Source: Halichondria panicea
Taxonomy: Eukaryota > Porifera > Demospongiae > Suberitida > Halichondriidae
Assembly (NCBI RefSeq): GCF_963675165.1
Contig: NC_087381.1
Span: forward strand, 992,001-1,056,000
Reading direction: 5' to 3'
DNA length: 64,000 nucleotides
Under the pieces are notes generated by a model. It did no database searches. It worked only from the letters and a program-made list of their open reading frames with translations, and was not told the DNA's origin. This document shows, piece by piece, positions 41,424 to 51,536 of the stretch. Within the stretch, counting starts at the first letter, position 1; every line of letters begins with the position of its first letter. The translations under genes were made by a program, and so were the position numbers.

Positions 41424-42294
41424 TTCGAGAATAGCCATCATCTATATAATTATGTCACATGCAGGTTGGTTAATCATGCTGTGATGATTGCTGAGTCAGC
41501 GAATAATTATGTGTAGCTCTAATTATGGTACTCTGCACAATTAGTGCATGCATGTCGTAAGACTATAAAATTATTCGGCTAAAGATCTGGCAATTGCTCC
41601 CTTCTTTTATCTTGCTATTGTTTTTTCGACGTTGAATGAGTTCTCTCTCTGTACCTATATATAATATATATTTGCTGACTCGGCAATAACACTGTACTCT
41701 CGAGACTTATGTAATTGCTAATCGCTCCAGCTAGAGCTGTACCACACCTACCTATCGTACCTCTGCTGATTTGCAATACAATTCATGTACTGTGAAGTTA
41801 GTCATTATAATTACGTATCATGGCCAGCACAGATCAATTTTGTTGATTAATATTCACCATTCATATAACAATACTTGTTTACATAGAAAGTATAATAATA
41901 CTGCCAACATGAGTATACATTTACCCCTGTTTACATAATACAGTTTAGATACTGGATAGAGTAAGGCATCTATAATCAGACACAATGCATGTTCAGACAT
42001 TCATTCTAAGGAAACAAGCAGTGATAAAAATTTTTCTTTTGCATCATCTGATCAAGCATGTGTTACTATGAATGTATGCAAAAAAATTGATAAATATCAA
42101 CTACTAAGTCTTCAAGAGCTGAAAATGTGCTAGTGTCTGATAAACGGTAAGAACAGACAAAAAAATCGATCATCAGACACAACCTACGGTTTCTTCTGTA
42201 GGGGGATATGCTGAGAGTCACATAGTAATTATGTAAAGGCAATAACTAAACAATAAAACTCCCAAAGTTGGAGTAGTTGCAAAACACTTGTATA
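41424..42294 (+). promoter_or_regulatory. Upstream module without attached gene
   Basis: A MARE-like TGCTGAGTCAGC lies at 41489-41500 and the forkhead-like block ACTTGTTTACATAGAAAGT at about 41873-41891. As at 6097-6936, the module leads into transposon sequence and not into a coding start. Confidence 0.5.
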
Positions 42295-42301
42295 TCCTAG
42301 C

Positions 42302-43444
42302 CTAGCCTCGATCCTAGGCCGAGTTTTCGCTTTTTATAACGGTTAGGCGAACAACTAGGCCCGTACTAGTTGTCTGCGCATGCGTCAACCAATTAGCCCA
42401 TTCTGGCTATTAGTATATTCTCATTCACTTTTGTGACATTTATTCGTGTACTATCATGTACGAAGTCAGTTCCCGTTTTATCATTATTGGAATCGATTGG
42501 AATGGTTCTTAGCTGAAGCTTCTCTCTTCTCTGAAGCTTAGAAAACATTATTTTGAAGACTGAACAACAAGGGAAGAGGTATAAAGCTTTGCCAAGCTTG
42601 TTAAGGTCAGATATTTTTGTGTGGGCCCTATGCTATCAAGTCTTGTTCATGTTTGGCAAGATCTAGGTAGACTATAGTTTCATCATTAATATGGTGGATC
42701 AAGTGAAGAGTGTGAGCTAGAGAACTTGGTGCTGCCATCATCAGCTCGTTGACAATGGCACTATAACCTGTTCAATACGAGAAATTTAATATGTATATAG
42801 ATAATTAATTTATATTTACACGTATTTCGAATGTCTACTTCTCTGTACAGGAGCAATGGCTAATACCCAGCTATCCCAACAGTGCTCCTCTTGGCTATAC
42901 TAACGGACGAGACTGGATAGTTTGAGGTAAGGGTTTAACCGTCTTTGTAATAATTATTGGCCTATACTCACAGGACTGGAGTATGACCTGCTCGTTCGAG
43001 CGTTGCTGGGTAGCTCAGAGGCATCAAGAGAATCTACGTTTTCTCAAGCAAGATTTAACTGAGTTACGAGTTGGCTAGAATCAGAGAAGTCCAGCAGCCT
43101 GCTAAACCTTTTTGAAACGTAATTTGTCAATCATCCTGAAGTTGCCCTGGGTCACTGTAATCGTGCTGCAGCACAACTGGCAACTCCCCAGGCCCTTGTG
43201 AAGCAGCTCCCTATGTGCATATAATTATTGTGTGCTCACTCTGTGCATTTTCATTTCTAAATATTTTTGCCGACCACTAATACACAATGAAAATTTGACG
43301 CATGCGCAGACAACTAGTATCAGGCTAGCCTCGATTCAAGGCCGCTTTAGAAGCGTAAAGCGGACTTGAGTCGAGGCTAGTATCAGGCCTAGTGGTTTGC
43401 CTAACCGTTATAAAAGCGAAAACTCGGCCTGGGATCGAGGCTAG
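42302..43444. mobile_element. 1.14-kb DNA transposon, CTAGCCTCGA family, with long inverted ends
   Basis: The ends read CTAGCCTCGATCCTAGGCCG from the left and its near inverse on the right. They continue with GAGTTTTCGCTTTT.ATAACGG and GTTAGGC on both arms, for roughly 90-100 bases. TCCTAGC flanks both sides (42295-42301 and 43445-43451), a 7-base target duplication. It inserted into the tip of a related element. No transposase is recognised. A 56-base element sits in its right arm. Confidence 0.75.
43325..43380. mobile_element. 56-base miniature element nested in a TIR
   Basis: CTAGCCTCGATTCAAGG.. folds against ..CTTGAGTCGAGGCTAG, so almost the whole element is a hairpin. TATCAGG occurs on both sides (43318-43324 and 43381-43387). 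Removing the element and one flank restores the expected inverted end of the host element. Confidence 0.75.
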
Positions 43445-43451
43445 TCCTAGC

Positions 43452-44099
43452 CTCGATTCTAGGCGGTATACTTTGTATGCGCATGCGCGATACAATTGAC
43501 AACAATTTCATCATACAAATTGTAAAAAAACGGACAAAGTTACTGACAATGTGACCACAATGGCAGCTTTCAGAGACACTATAAATGATTAATCAATTAT
43601 GCTGCAGCAGTGTTGTTTCTTCTAGCTCTGTTTATCAAAGAGACAGTTCAAGAAGGCGTCCCAGACAGTAGAGCTGCCAGCTAGGAAGAGTGGTTGACTC
43701 TTTAATACATCAGTAGATCTTGAGTGAATATTAAACTTCCTGAGTGTCGGGTTAAAGCTTATTAAAAGCTTTCAGGAGTAATCATTAGCTTCTTTATCTT
43801 CAGCAATGACTTCCTGTCCAACATAAAGGCAAGATTTAGTAGCAGAAGACTTGCCTGGTCCATATTACCACAGCCTCATCAGGGGACCCACAGGAACACA
43901 TCATGCCTTTCCTATAACATCTGTAGCCTTACAGTGTAGGGTGTCGTTAAGTCGAGACTTGGCTTGATAACAATAAAGGCGTAAGAACTCAGTCATCTTT
44001 GCACAATACTTCTATGTAACGGACTGTAACTTCAGAATACAAATAGTATACGGTTTATTTTACTGACAGTATCCACAAATACACGGATTACCCCCTTTT
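43452..44099. mobile_element. CTAGCCTCGA-family element, right end deleted
   Basis: This is related to 6944-8235 and 50142-51175 (shared GTATGCGCATGCGCGATAC, the AGAGCTGC..AGGAAGAGTGG segment and TGCCTTTCCTATAACATC). It stops at CCCCCTTTT, where a deletion joins it to the DR1 cluster. The inverted right end is missing. Confidence 0.65.
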
Positions 44100-44197
44100 A
44101 GGTCAAAGGTCACTAGCATACACGTACACGTCTACTAAAAACAGTTGACCTTTAACCCCAGTTGCGTGGGATGCCAAGAACATTTGACCTTTGACCT
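44100..44197 (+). promoter_or_regulatory. DR1 cluster upstream of the gene at 44391
   Basis: A perfect direct DR1 (AGGTCA-A-AGGTCA, 44100-44112) is followed by an imperfect inverted one (TGACCT-T-TAACCC, 44146-44158) and a perfect inverted DR1 (TGACCT-T-TGACCT, 44185-44197). They lie about 190-290 bases before the start codon, the same layout as upstream of 8611 and 51537. Confidence 0.6.
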
Positions 44198-44265
44198 CAT
44201 TCTCTTTCAAGTGGTTGAAATAACAGAAATGTGTATTTGGATACATTCTCATTTATATACACAAT

Positions 44266-44284
44266 ACTTGTTTACATGGAAAGT
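44266..44284 (+). promoter_or_regulatory. Forkhead-like promoter block (gene at 44391)
   Basis: ACTTGTTTACATGGAAAGT lies about 107-125 bases before the ATG. It is followed by the shared CAAATGTTATAAAGTTTATA and AGCTAGCTAGATCATTTTG segments. Confidence 0.6.
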
Positions 44285-44390
44285 GAGAATAATGCCAACT
44301 TAGTAAACAACATAGTACAGTCAAATGTTATAAAGTTTATAATATAGCTAGCTAGATCATTTTGTAAAACACTTCATGGAATAGAAAAAG

Positions 44391-45896
44391 ATGAAGTACA
44401 AGCTGCGATATTTCTACTCAAAAGGAGCTTTTCTAGTTCTTGTGTGGATGATGCTTATAGCATCAGCATTGAGTTTCCTTTATCATATGTTCACCAAATC
44501 AGTAGGTATCCAAACCTATCTCCACTACAAGGATCAGAGATTTCTACTACTACCGATTATTGCCTTCATTCCCATAGCCGGCTCGTTAGCTGATGTACGG
44601 TATGGAAACTTCAAGGTATTCAAATTCGGTGCACTGCTATTATTTGTCTCAACGGTATTAACATGCATTTGTGTGATAATTAAAGACAAAAGAGTTCATT
44701 CGACTGTTACTATGGTTGCTATAACTGCAGCTGTATTAATTATGTATCTTGGAGCTAGTACATGCCTAGTAACAGCTCTTCAACTAGGCTTGGATCAGAT
44801 GCCAGATGCTTCGTCTGACAATATTATAAGTTTTATCAAGTGGTTCATTTTCTCAAGTGTATTTGGCTCATGGATTAGTGAGAGTATCTTTACAAGTACA
44901 GTACATTGTACTTTCGTAGATCCTGATAATAACATTTTCTTTAGTCTCTACCCAGTGTTTGCTATAAGCATTCTGTGCTGTAGTATTTTTCTTTTAGCCC
45001 CAAAATGGCTAATAATTGAACCAAAGTCACCTCAGTCCCTCAAAATCATCTACCAAGTTCTCAAGTTTGCAGCCAAGCACAAAGCTCCCCTCAATCGCAG
45101 TGCTCTCACATACTGGGAGGAAGATGTACCTTCAAGAATGGACCTAGGAAAATCAAGATATGGTGGACCATTCACTACAGAGCAAGTTGAAGATGTAAAA
45201 ACGTTCTTTAAGATTATTGTTATTCAAATACCACTGTTTATTATCTCATTATCATATCGGAACTTGTATGTACATCTTGATCACCAACTATTGCCCTCTA
45301 TCAACAAATGCACTGCTTCACTTATTAGTTGTTTCACTTATCACCCTTTTGTTTGCGTAATGTTAGTAACTCTTTTTTCAGAATTTATAGTCTATCCTCT
45401 GGTTAAAATGGAACCACCAAGTATCCTGAAACAGATTGGATTTGCTTGCTTCATCATTGTAATAGCAAATATAGGGATATTGAGTGCAGACGTTGTGAGC
45501 TATTTCCATGACATACAAATTTGGATTGAAATAGCTACTACAATAATTAGCAGTCTTGTTTACTTTTCGCTCTTGACAAACTCAATTCTGTTGTTTGCTT
45601 GTGCACAATCTCCATATAACATGCGTGGTCTATTGGCGGGATTTGTATTTTTACTTCATGCCTCATCATTAGGCCTTGGGACAATTCTCTTTCACTTCAT
45701 GATTAATCTTTGTGACAAATGCTACAACTATATAATATATTCGTCAGTCATGGTAGCGATTACTTTGTTTGGATTCATCCTGTACTGCCTCCTGGCACGC
45801 TGGTACAAAAGGAGAGTTAGAGACGAGGAATACAATGCACACAGAGTGGTGGAGGAGGTCTACGATCGATACCTTTCCAACGACATGTATCACTGA
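44391..45896 (+). CDS. POT/SLC15-like 12-helix membrane transporter (intact)
   Basis: Intact 501-codon ORF. The start is secure: an in-frame TAG lies three codons upstream of the ATG in the leader. Landmarks are LADVRYGNFK, LGLDQMPDASSDN, the cytosolic LNRSAL..RMDLGKSRYGGPFTTEQ segment, PSILKQI, AQSPYNMRG and the acidic-basic tail. Outward loops are KSVGIQTYLHYKDQ (1-2), KDKRVHSTVTM (3-4), RNLYVHLDHQLLPSINKC (7-8) and HFMINLCDKC (11-12). It has both the DR1 cluster and the forkhead-like block, so of the intact copies it belongs with 51537 in a distinct regulatory class. POT fold is known family knowledge; substrate, direction and location are not evident. ExxER glutamates and the FYxxINxG Asn are absent. 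Confidence 0.87.
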   Translation: MKYKLRYFYSKGAFLVLVWMMLIASALSFLYHMFTKSVGIQTYLHYKDQRFLLLPIIAFIPIAGSLADVRYGNFKVFKFGALLLFVSTVLTCICVIIKDKRVHSTVTMVAITAAVLIMYLGASTCLVTALQLGLDQMPDASSDNIISFIKWFIFSSVFGSWISESIFTSTVHCTFVDPDNNIFFSLYPVFAISILCCSIFLLAPKWLIIEPKSPQSLKIIYQVLKFAAKHKAPLNRSALTYWEEDVPSRMDLGKSRYGGPFTTEQVEDVKTFFKIIVIQIPLFIISLSYRNLYVHLDHQLLPSINKCTASLISCFTYHPFVCVMLVTLFSEFIVYPLVKMEPPSILKQIGFACFIIVIANIGILSADVVSYFHDIQIWIEIATTIISSLVYFSLLTNSILLFACAQSPYNMRGLLAGFVFLLHASSLGLGTILFHFMINLCDKCYNYIIYSSVMVAITLFGFILYCLLARWYKRRVRDEEYNAHRVVEEVYDRYLSNDMYH

Positions 45897-47667
45897 ACTT
45901 TAAACTCAATGCATAATAACAAGTATATCTATTTTTTTGCAACCTAGTTCGTATGTGTTGACATAGAGATGTATTAGCTTCATCTTGTCTGTTAGTAGTC
46001 ACTGGTGTGCATTACAAGTACATTATACCCAATCAACTAACTTTTCCCCCGGGACTGCGGCCTTGATTTCAATACATTTACAGCCAAGAACAATGTACAT
46101 TATTTATACTGCTAATCGTGTGCTCTAAGTTTTACAAAGGTATAGTATGTTTTGACAACATCCATGCATGGACTTGTTAATAATTATAGTCCCAAACAAT
46201 TATAGATGATACAACATGCACTGCAGAGATTGGTTTTTACATAATTACTCTTCAGTTCTTATAAAGTACTTTTCACAATGTCAGCTTTATTCGATTGGCT
46301 ATCACAATAATTTTAATTCACTTCTTAATGGCCACGTCACAGAAAGAACTTCCAGGCCGGTTCTTTCTTTGACGTGCCATTAAGAGGTGACTGAGGCTAG
46401 GACAAGCTTCAGTAAATCCATAAGAGTAGTACGAAACCAAACTAACAAGGAGCCATCACCTGTAGTCTCAAATACTCGCCTCTACGCAAAAGGGTATTCG
46501 AAACTAGCCATCATCTATATAATTATGTCACATGCAGGTTGGTTAAATATATATTTGCAGCTCTGGAGCAGCAATCCATTAATAATGGCAATTATCAATC
46601 ACATAACTTTATCAGTCTCCTCCATGTTGTGATGATTGCTGAGTCAGCGAATATGTGTAGCTCTAATTATGGTACTCTGCACAATTAGTGCATGCACATC
46701 GTAAAATTATATTCGGCTAAAGATCTGGCAATTGCTCCCTTCTTTTTATTTTGCTATTGTTTTCGACATTGAAGGGGTTCTCTCTCTGTACCTATATATT
46801 TGCTGACTCGGCAATAATCACAGTACTCTCGAGACTTGTGTAATTGCTAATCGCTCAAGCTAGAGCTGTACCACACCTACCTGCCGTACCTCTGCTGCTT
46901 TGCTATCATGTGATCATGTACTGTGAAGTTCTATCGTATCATGGCTACAGATCAAGACATTACTTTGTTTTGATAAATTCACTTCATAAACACAATGCTT
47001 GTTTACATGGAAAGTGATGATGATATATAATGCAAACATGAGTACATATGCATTAATAACTAGCTTAATTTGTTGTATTATTGTATGTAATAATGACCAG
47101 TGGGTGCTAATTGCTCCAAAGCACGTCGTACCACCTCCGCTAATTTACAATCCATGTAATCAATTGTAGTACTGCATGCATGTGTATAATTATATACAAT
47201 TAAAATTACGTGTCTATATAATTATATCATGGGCACAGATCAATTAGTATTAATAAATTTACACATTTAACATTCCAATGGTGTAGTAATATCCCCCCAT
47301 TTCCTCGAGGGAAAAATGCGGAGGTTTGGTAAACTGCGGGGCCACTCCCTCACTGTGCCAACATTCATGCCACTGCATGCCTGAACAGCAGCTTTTTAAA
47401 GCCTTATACCGATGATTGCTTTGGCCGCTTGGCCACGTCATCTGCTAGGCCGCTTGGCCATACCACATTCATTATAATTTTATTATAATTATGCTTAGTA
47501 ATTACCTATACTATAATCTGGGGGAGTGAAGTTTAAGCTCCCATAAGTGTGAGAGAGTGGTGCAATGCCCCGACAGCGATCACGCCCGAAGGCGGAGATG
47601 TATGGTAAATACGAAATAAGCGTTAATAACAACATTTTCAAACCATGCTATATATAAAAGTGGGATT
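45897..47667 (+). other. Spacer: 3' module, hairpin, upstream module without start
   Basis: This contains the usual 3' flank, the hairpin at 46320-46388 and the empty site of the CCGTATAG MITE near 46484. The MARE-like TGCTGAGTCAGC is at 46637-46648 and a forkhead-like block (GCTTGTTTACATGGAAAGT) at about 46996-47014. From about 47280 to 47660 unrelated sequence includes repeated GGCCGCTTGGCCA (47420, 47449). There is no gene before the fragment at 47668. Confidence 0.5.
46320..46388. repeat. Recurrent ~70-base hairpin, copy 4
   Basis: ACTTCTTAATGGCCACGTCA pairs with TGACGTGCCATTAAGAGGT around an AGAAAGAA/TTCTTTCT inner stem. Confidence 0.6.
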
Positions 47668-48464
47668 AATCGCAGTGCTCTCACATACTGGGAGGAAGAC
47701 ATACCTTCAAGAATGGACCTGGGAAAGTCGAGATACGGTGGTCCATTCACTACAGAGCAAGTCGAAGATGTAAAAACATTCTTCAAGATTATTGTTATTC
47801 AAATACCATTGTTTTTCGTCTCATTTTCATCTCGAGAATTATACCATCATCACCAACCATTACCGCCTATCAACAAATGCACTGCTTCACTTATTAGTCT
47901 CTTTACATATCACCCATGTGTCTGTGCAATGTTAGTAACGCTTATCTTAGAATTTATAGTCTATCCTTTAGTTAAAATTGAACCACAAAATATCTTGAAA
48001 CAGATTGGATTTGCTTGCTTCATCATTGTGGTAGCAAATATAGGGATATTGAGTGCAGAAGTTGTGAGCTACTTCCATGATATACAAATTTGGATTAAAG
48101 TAGCTAGTTCAATAATTGGCGGTCTTGTTATTTTTTCCTTTTTGACAAACTGTATTCTGTTGTTTGCTTGTGCGCAATCTCCATATAACATGCGTGGCTA
48201 TTGGCGGGATTTGCACTATTACTTCATATCTCATCGTTAACCCTTGGTGAACTTGTCTTTAGTATCACAGTCAACCCTTGCGACAAATGCTACAACTATA
48301 TAATTTATTCGTCAGTCATGGTAGCGATTACATTGTTTGGATTCATCCTGTACTGCCTCCTGGCTCGCTGGTACAATAGGAGAGTTAGAGACGAGGAATA
48401 CAATGCACACAGAGTGGTGGAGGAGGTCTATGATAGATACCTTTCCAACCACATGTATCACTGA
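47668..48464 (+). pseudogene. POT/SLC15-like transporter, 5'-truncated and frameshifted
   Basis: Homology starts at NRSALTYWEE in the 6-7 loop (47668). The whole N-terminal half is missing and replaced by unrelated sequence. One base is missing near 48197 (CGTGGCTATTGG where relatives have CGTGGTCTATTGG), so the frame shifts in TM11. The rest, from about 48201 to the TGA at 48462-48464, is open in another frame. Loop changes (RELYHHHQPLPPINKC, KIEPQNILKQ) show it has been diverging for some time. No promoter block is attached. Confidence 0.85.
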
Positions 48465-50136
48465 ACAATTAATTAACTCAATGCACGTGAAAACTATAAT
48501 AATTATTGCATGCATGTATTATACATTATAGTTATAGAGCAACCTTAGCCTATAGTGTGTGTTCATTGGAATCATTTCTCTTCATATAATTATAATAGTT
48601 ATTTTTTATCTCTATTAATTTGTACAGTCATGCACTGTATCCAATCAACCAACTCTGTTCTCGTGGCTGCAAACCCAGTTTTAGAACTATAAATCCTTAT
48701 AAAACCACAGTATAACTATATCAACATCCTCCACTCTGTCCAATCGATTGAGCTATTGTGTTTATATTTGCAGGTGGCTGAAATTGTGTATAGCAGAGTG
48801 CCCAAAAAGCATCACACTCAAGATCGAGCTATAGAGGAGCAGATATTCCACCTGCTGGCAGAGACACAAGAGGACATAAGATACTGGGTGCATGACCTGA
48901 GGTGTGTGGTGTGTGGTGTGGGTGGGCGTGTATGCATGTGTTTTAAGATTGTATGGAAAAGTTTTGTAGTCAGATAACAAATTCGCTAAAATTCGCTAAA
49001 ATTACTACCCGTTTATAATAGTAACAATAAGGTACATTTTTACAATGTCAGCTTTATGATTTGATTGGCTATCACATTGAAAATCAATTCCCAAGCCCCC
49101 AGGTAGGTGGGGAAAAACTTAGCCTCGAGATCAGGCCGTTTGTTGTCTGAAATAACTTTAGACAATGAACCTGGTCTCGAGGCTAGGACAAGCTGATAAA
49201 TACCTCTATGCAAAAGGGCATTCCAGACTATAGCCATCATCTATATATGTCATGCAGGTTCGTTAATCATACATTTGCAGCTCTGGAGCAGCAATAATCA
49301 ATCACATAATTATAGTCACTCCCCTCCTGCTGTGATGATTGCTGAGTCAGCGAATAATTATGTGTAGCTCTAATTATGGTACTCTGCACAATTAGTGCAT
49401 GCATGTCGTAAGACTATAAAATTATTCGGCTAAAGATCTGGCAATTGCTCCCTTCTTTAATTATTTTGCTATTGTTTTTTCGACGTTGAATGAGTTCTCT
49501 CTCTGTACCTATATATAATATATATTTGCTGACTCGGCAATAACACTGTGCTCTCGAGACTTATGTAATTGCTAATCGCTCAAGCTAGAGCTGTACCACA
49601 CCTACCTGCCGTACCTCTGCTGATTTGTAATACAATTCGTGTACTGTGAAGTTAGTCATTATAATTACGTATCATGGCCAGCACAGATCAATTTTGTTGA
49701 TTAACATTCACCATTCATAACAATACTTGTTTACATAGAAAGTATACTGCCAACATGAGTATACATTTACCCCAGTTTACATAATACAGTTTAGATGCTA
49801 GATATAGAGTAAGGCATCTATAATCAGACACAATGCATGTTCAGGCACTCATTCTAAGGAAACAAGCAGTGATAAAAATTTTTCTTTTGCATCATCTGAT
49901 CAAGCATGTGTTACTATGAATGTATGCAAAAAAGAATTGATAAATATCAACTACTAAGTCTTCAAGAGCTGAAAATGTGCTAGTGTCTGATAAACGGTAA
50001 AAACAGACAAAAAAATCGATCATCAGACACACCTACCGTTTCTTCTGTTGGGGGATATGCTGAGAGTCACATAGTAATTATGTAAGGGCAATAACTAAAC
50101 AATAAAACTCCCAAAGTTGGAGTTGTAAAACGCTTG
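48465..50136 (+). other. Spacer with PH-exon relic and distal upstream module
   Basis: The PH-exon relic is at 48774-48901. A small foldback of the CTAGCCTCGA type is at about 49120-49185 (TAGCCTCGAGATCAGG against CCTGGTCTCGAGGCTA). The MARE-like site is at 49340-49351, and a forkhead-like block (ACTTGTTTACATAGAAAGT) at about 49725-49743 has no adjacent start codon. The layout parallels 6097-6936. Confidence 0.5.
48774..48901 (+). pseudogene. PH-domain exon relic, internally shortened (copy 6)
   Basis: Acceptor-like TTATATTTGCAG and donor-like GAG/GTGTGTGG flank a 128-base open segment encoding VAEIVYSRVPKKHHTQ..EEQIFHLLAETQED and IRYWVHDLR. It is 27 bases shorter than the full exon, which keeps the frame. 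In-frame shortening with intact splice sites is mildly suggestive of constraint, but could be chance. Confidence 0.55.
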
Positions 50137-50141
50137 TAGTC

Positions 50142-51175
50142 CTAGCCTCGATTCCAGGCCGTGAAGAGAAAGTCAGCCTGGTATACTTTGTATGCGCATG
50201 CGCGATACAATTGACAACAATTTCATCATACAAATTGTAATAAAACGGACAAAGTTACAAAAAGGAAGAGTATGACAATGTGACCACAATGGCAGCTTTC
50301 AGAGACACTATAAATGATTAATAATCAATTATGCTGCAGCAGTGTTGTTTCTTCTAGCTCTGTTTATCAAAGAGACAGTTCAAGAAGGCCTCCCAGACAG
50401 TAGAGCTGCTAGGAAGAGTGGTTGACTCTTTAATACATCAGTAGATCTTGAGTGAATATTAAACTTCCTGAGTGTCGAGTTAAAGCTTATTAAAAGCTTT
50501 CAGGAGTAATCAGTAGCTTCTTTAACTTCAGCAACGACTTCCTGTCGAACATAAAGGCAAGATTTAGTAGCAGAAGACTTGCCTGATCCATATTACCACA
50601 GCCTCATCAGGGGACCAACAGGAACACATCATGCCTTTCCTATAACATCTGTAGCCTTACAGTGTAGAGTGTCTTTAAGTCGAGACTTGGCTTGATAACA
50701 ATAAAGGGCGTAAGAACTCAGTCATCTTTGCACAATACTTTTATGTAAAGGACTGTAACTTCAGAATACAGATAGTATACGGTTTATTTTACTGACAGTA
50801 TCCACAAATACACGGATTACCCCCTTTTTTGGGGTAATGTATACGTGCATGTGTACCAGGTATACAGTAGAACCTCGATTATCTATATAGCTTGGCAGTT
50901 TTTTATCAGATCAGAAAATGGGCGTGTCCCTAAAATGCGCATGCGCGTTACAGCTGTTACCATGGAGACATACCTGCTTATCTTATGCGCATGCGCAGAC
51001 AACCATGTGGCACTGCTGTTTATCAATAAAGTGGGTGGATCAAGGCGTGGTTTATCTATTCAATTATCCGGCATATTCACTTATCCAGCCTGCTTCTGGA
51101 ACCAAGGTGTCCGGATAATCGAGGTTCTTACTGTACCAGGCCGCCTTTCTCTTTGCGGCCTGGAATCGAGGCTAG
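50142..51175. mobile_element. CTAGCCTCGA-family DNA transposon, ~1.03 kb
   Basis: The left end CTAGCCTCGATTCCAGGCCG and right end CGGCCTGGAATCGAGGCTAG are exact inverse repeats, flanked by TAGTCC (50137-50142) and TATGTCC (51176-51182). It is the sister of 6944-8235 and contains a 269-base TA-flanked insertion at 50865-51133. No transposase is present. Confidence 0.75.
50865..51133. mobile_element. 269-bp pogo/mariner-like MITE with exact empty site
   Basis: The ends CAGTAGAACCTCGATTAT and ATAATCGAGGTTCTTACTG are inverse apart from one base. TA occurs at 50863-50864 and 51134-51135. The sister transposon at 8189-8200 reads CCAGGTATACCAGG with a single TA, which is the exact pre-insertion sequence. 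Non-autonomous. Confidence 0.85.
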
Positions 51176-51232
51176 TATGTCCATGCAGCAATTATTTCTG
51201 CTGAGTCACTCTGTATCAATAATCAGCAAATG

Positions 51233-51336
51233 GAGTCAAAGGTCAAAGATCATCGGCATACACATACACGCCTACTAAAAACATTTGACCTTTGACCCCC
51301 GTTGCGTGGGTGCCAAGAACATTTGACCTTTGACCT
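51233..51336 (+). promoter_or_regulatory. DR1 cluster upstream of the gene at 51537
   Basis: GAGTCA, AGGTCA and AGATCA are spaced by single A bases (51233-51252). An inverted TGACCT-T-TGACCC (51286-51298) and a perfect inverted DR1 (51324-51336) follow. The cluster is about 200-300 bases upstream of the ATG. Confidence 0.6.
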
Positions 51337-51408
51337 CATTCTCTTTCAAGTGGTTGAAATAACAGAAATGTGTATTTTGGATACATTCATCATTTATATA
51401 TACACAAT

Positions 51409-51427
51409 ACTTGTTTACATGGAAAGT
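51409..51427 (+). promoter_or_regulatory. Forkhead-like promoter block (gene at 51537)
   Basis: ACTTGTTTACATGGAAAGT lies about 110-128 bases before the ATG, in the same context as upstream of 8611 and 44391. Confidence 0.6.
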
Positions 51428-51536
51428 GAGAATAATGCCAACTTAGTAAACAACATAGTACAGTCAAATGTTATAAAGTTTATAACTTTTTAGCTAGCTA
51501 GATCATTTTGTAAAACACTTCATGGAATAGAAAAAG

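Larger units (their letters stand above)
37793..42294. repeat. Segmental duplication, copy 2 (partner ~2490-6940)
   Basis: Same order and spacing as 2490-6940: inverted gene unit, PH-exon relic, hairpin, MITE, MARE-like site and promoter block. The left boundary interrupts the pseudogene at 36625-37790. Here the inverted gene is intact, whereas in copy 1 it is broken. Confidence 0.8.

Noticed and set aside
50845-51204. 119-codon ORF as a gene
   Set aside because: It spans both borders of a 269-bp MITE nested in another transposon and has no counterpart in the sister element at 8190. It is a chance reading frame.
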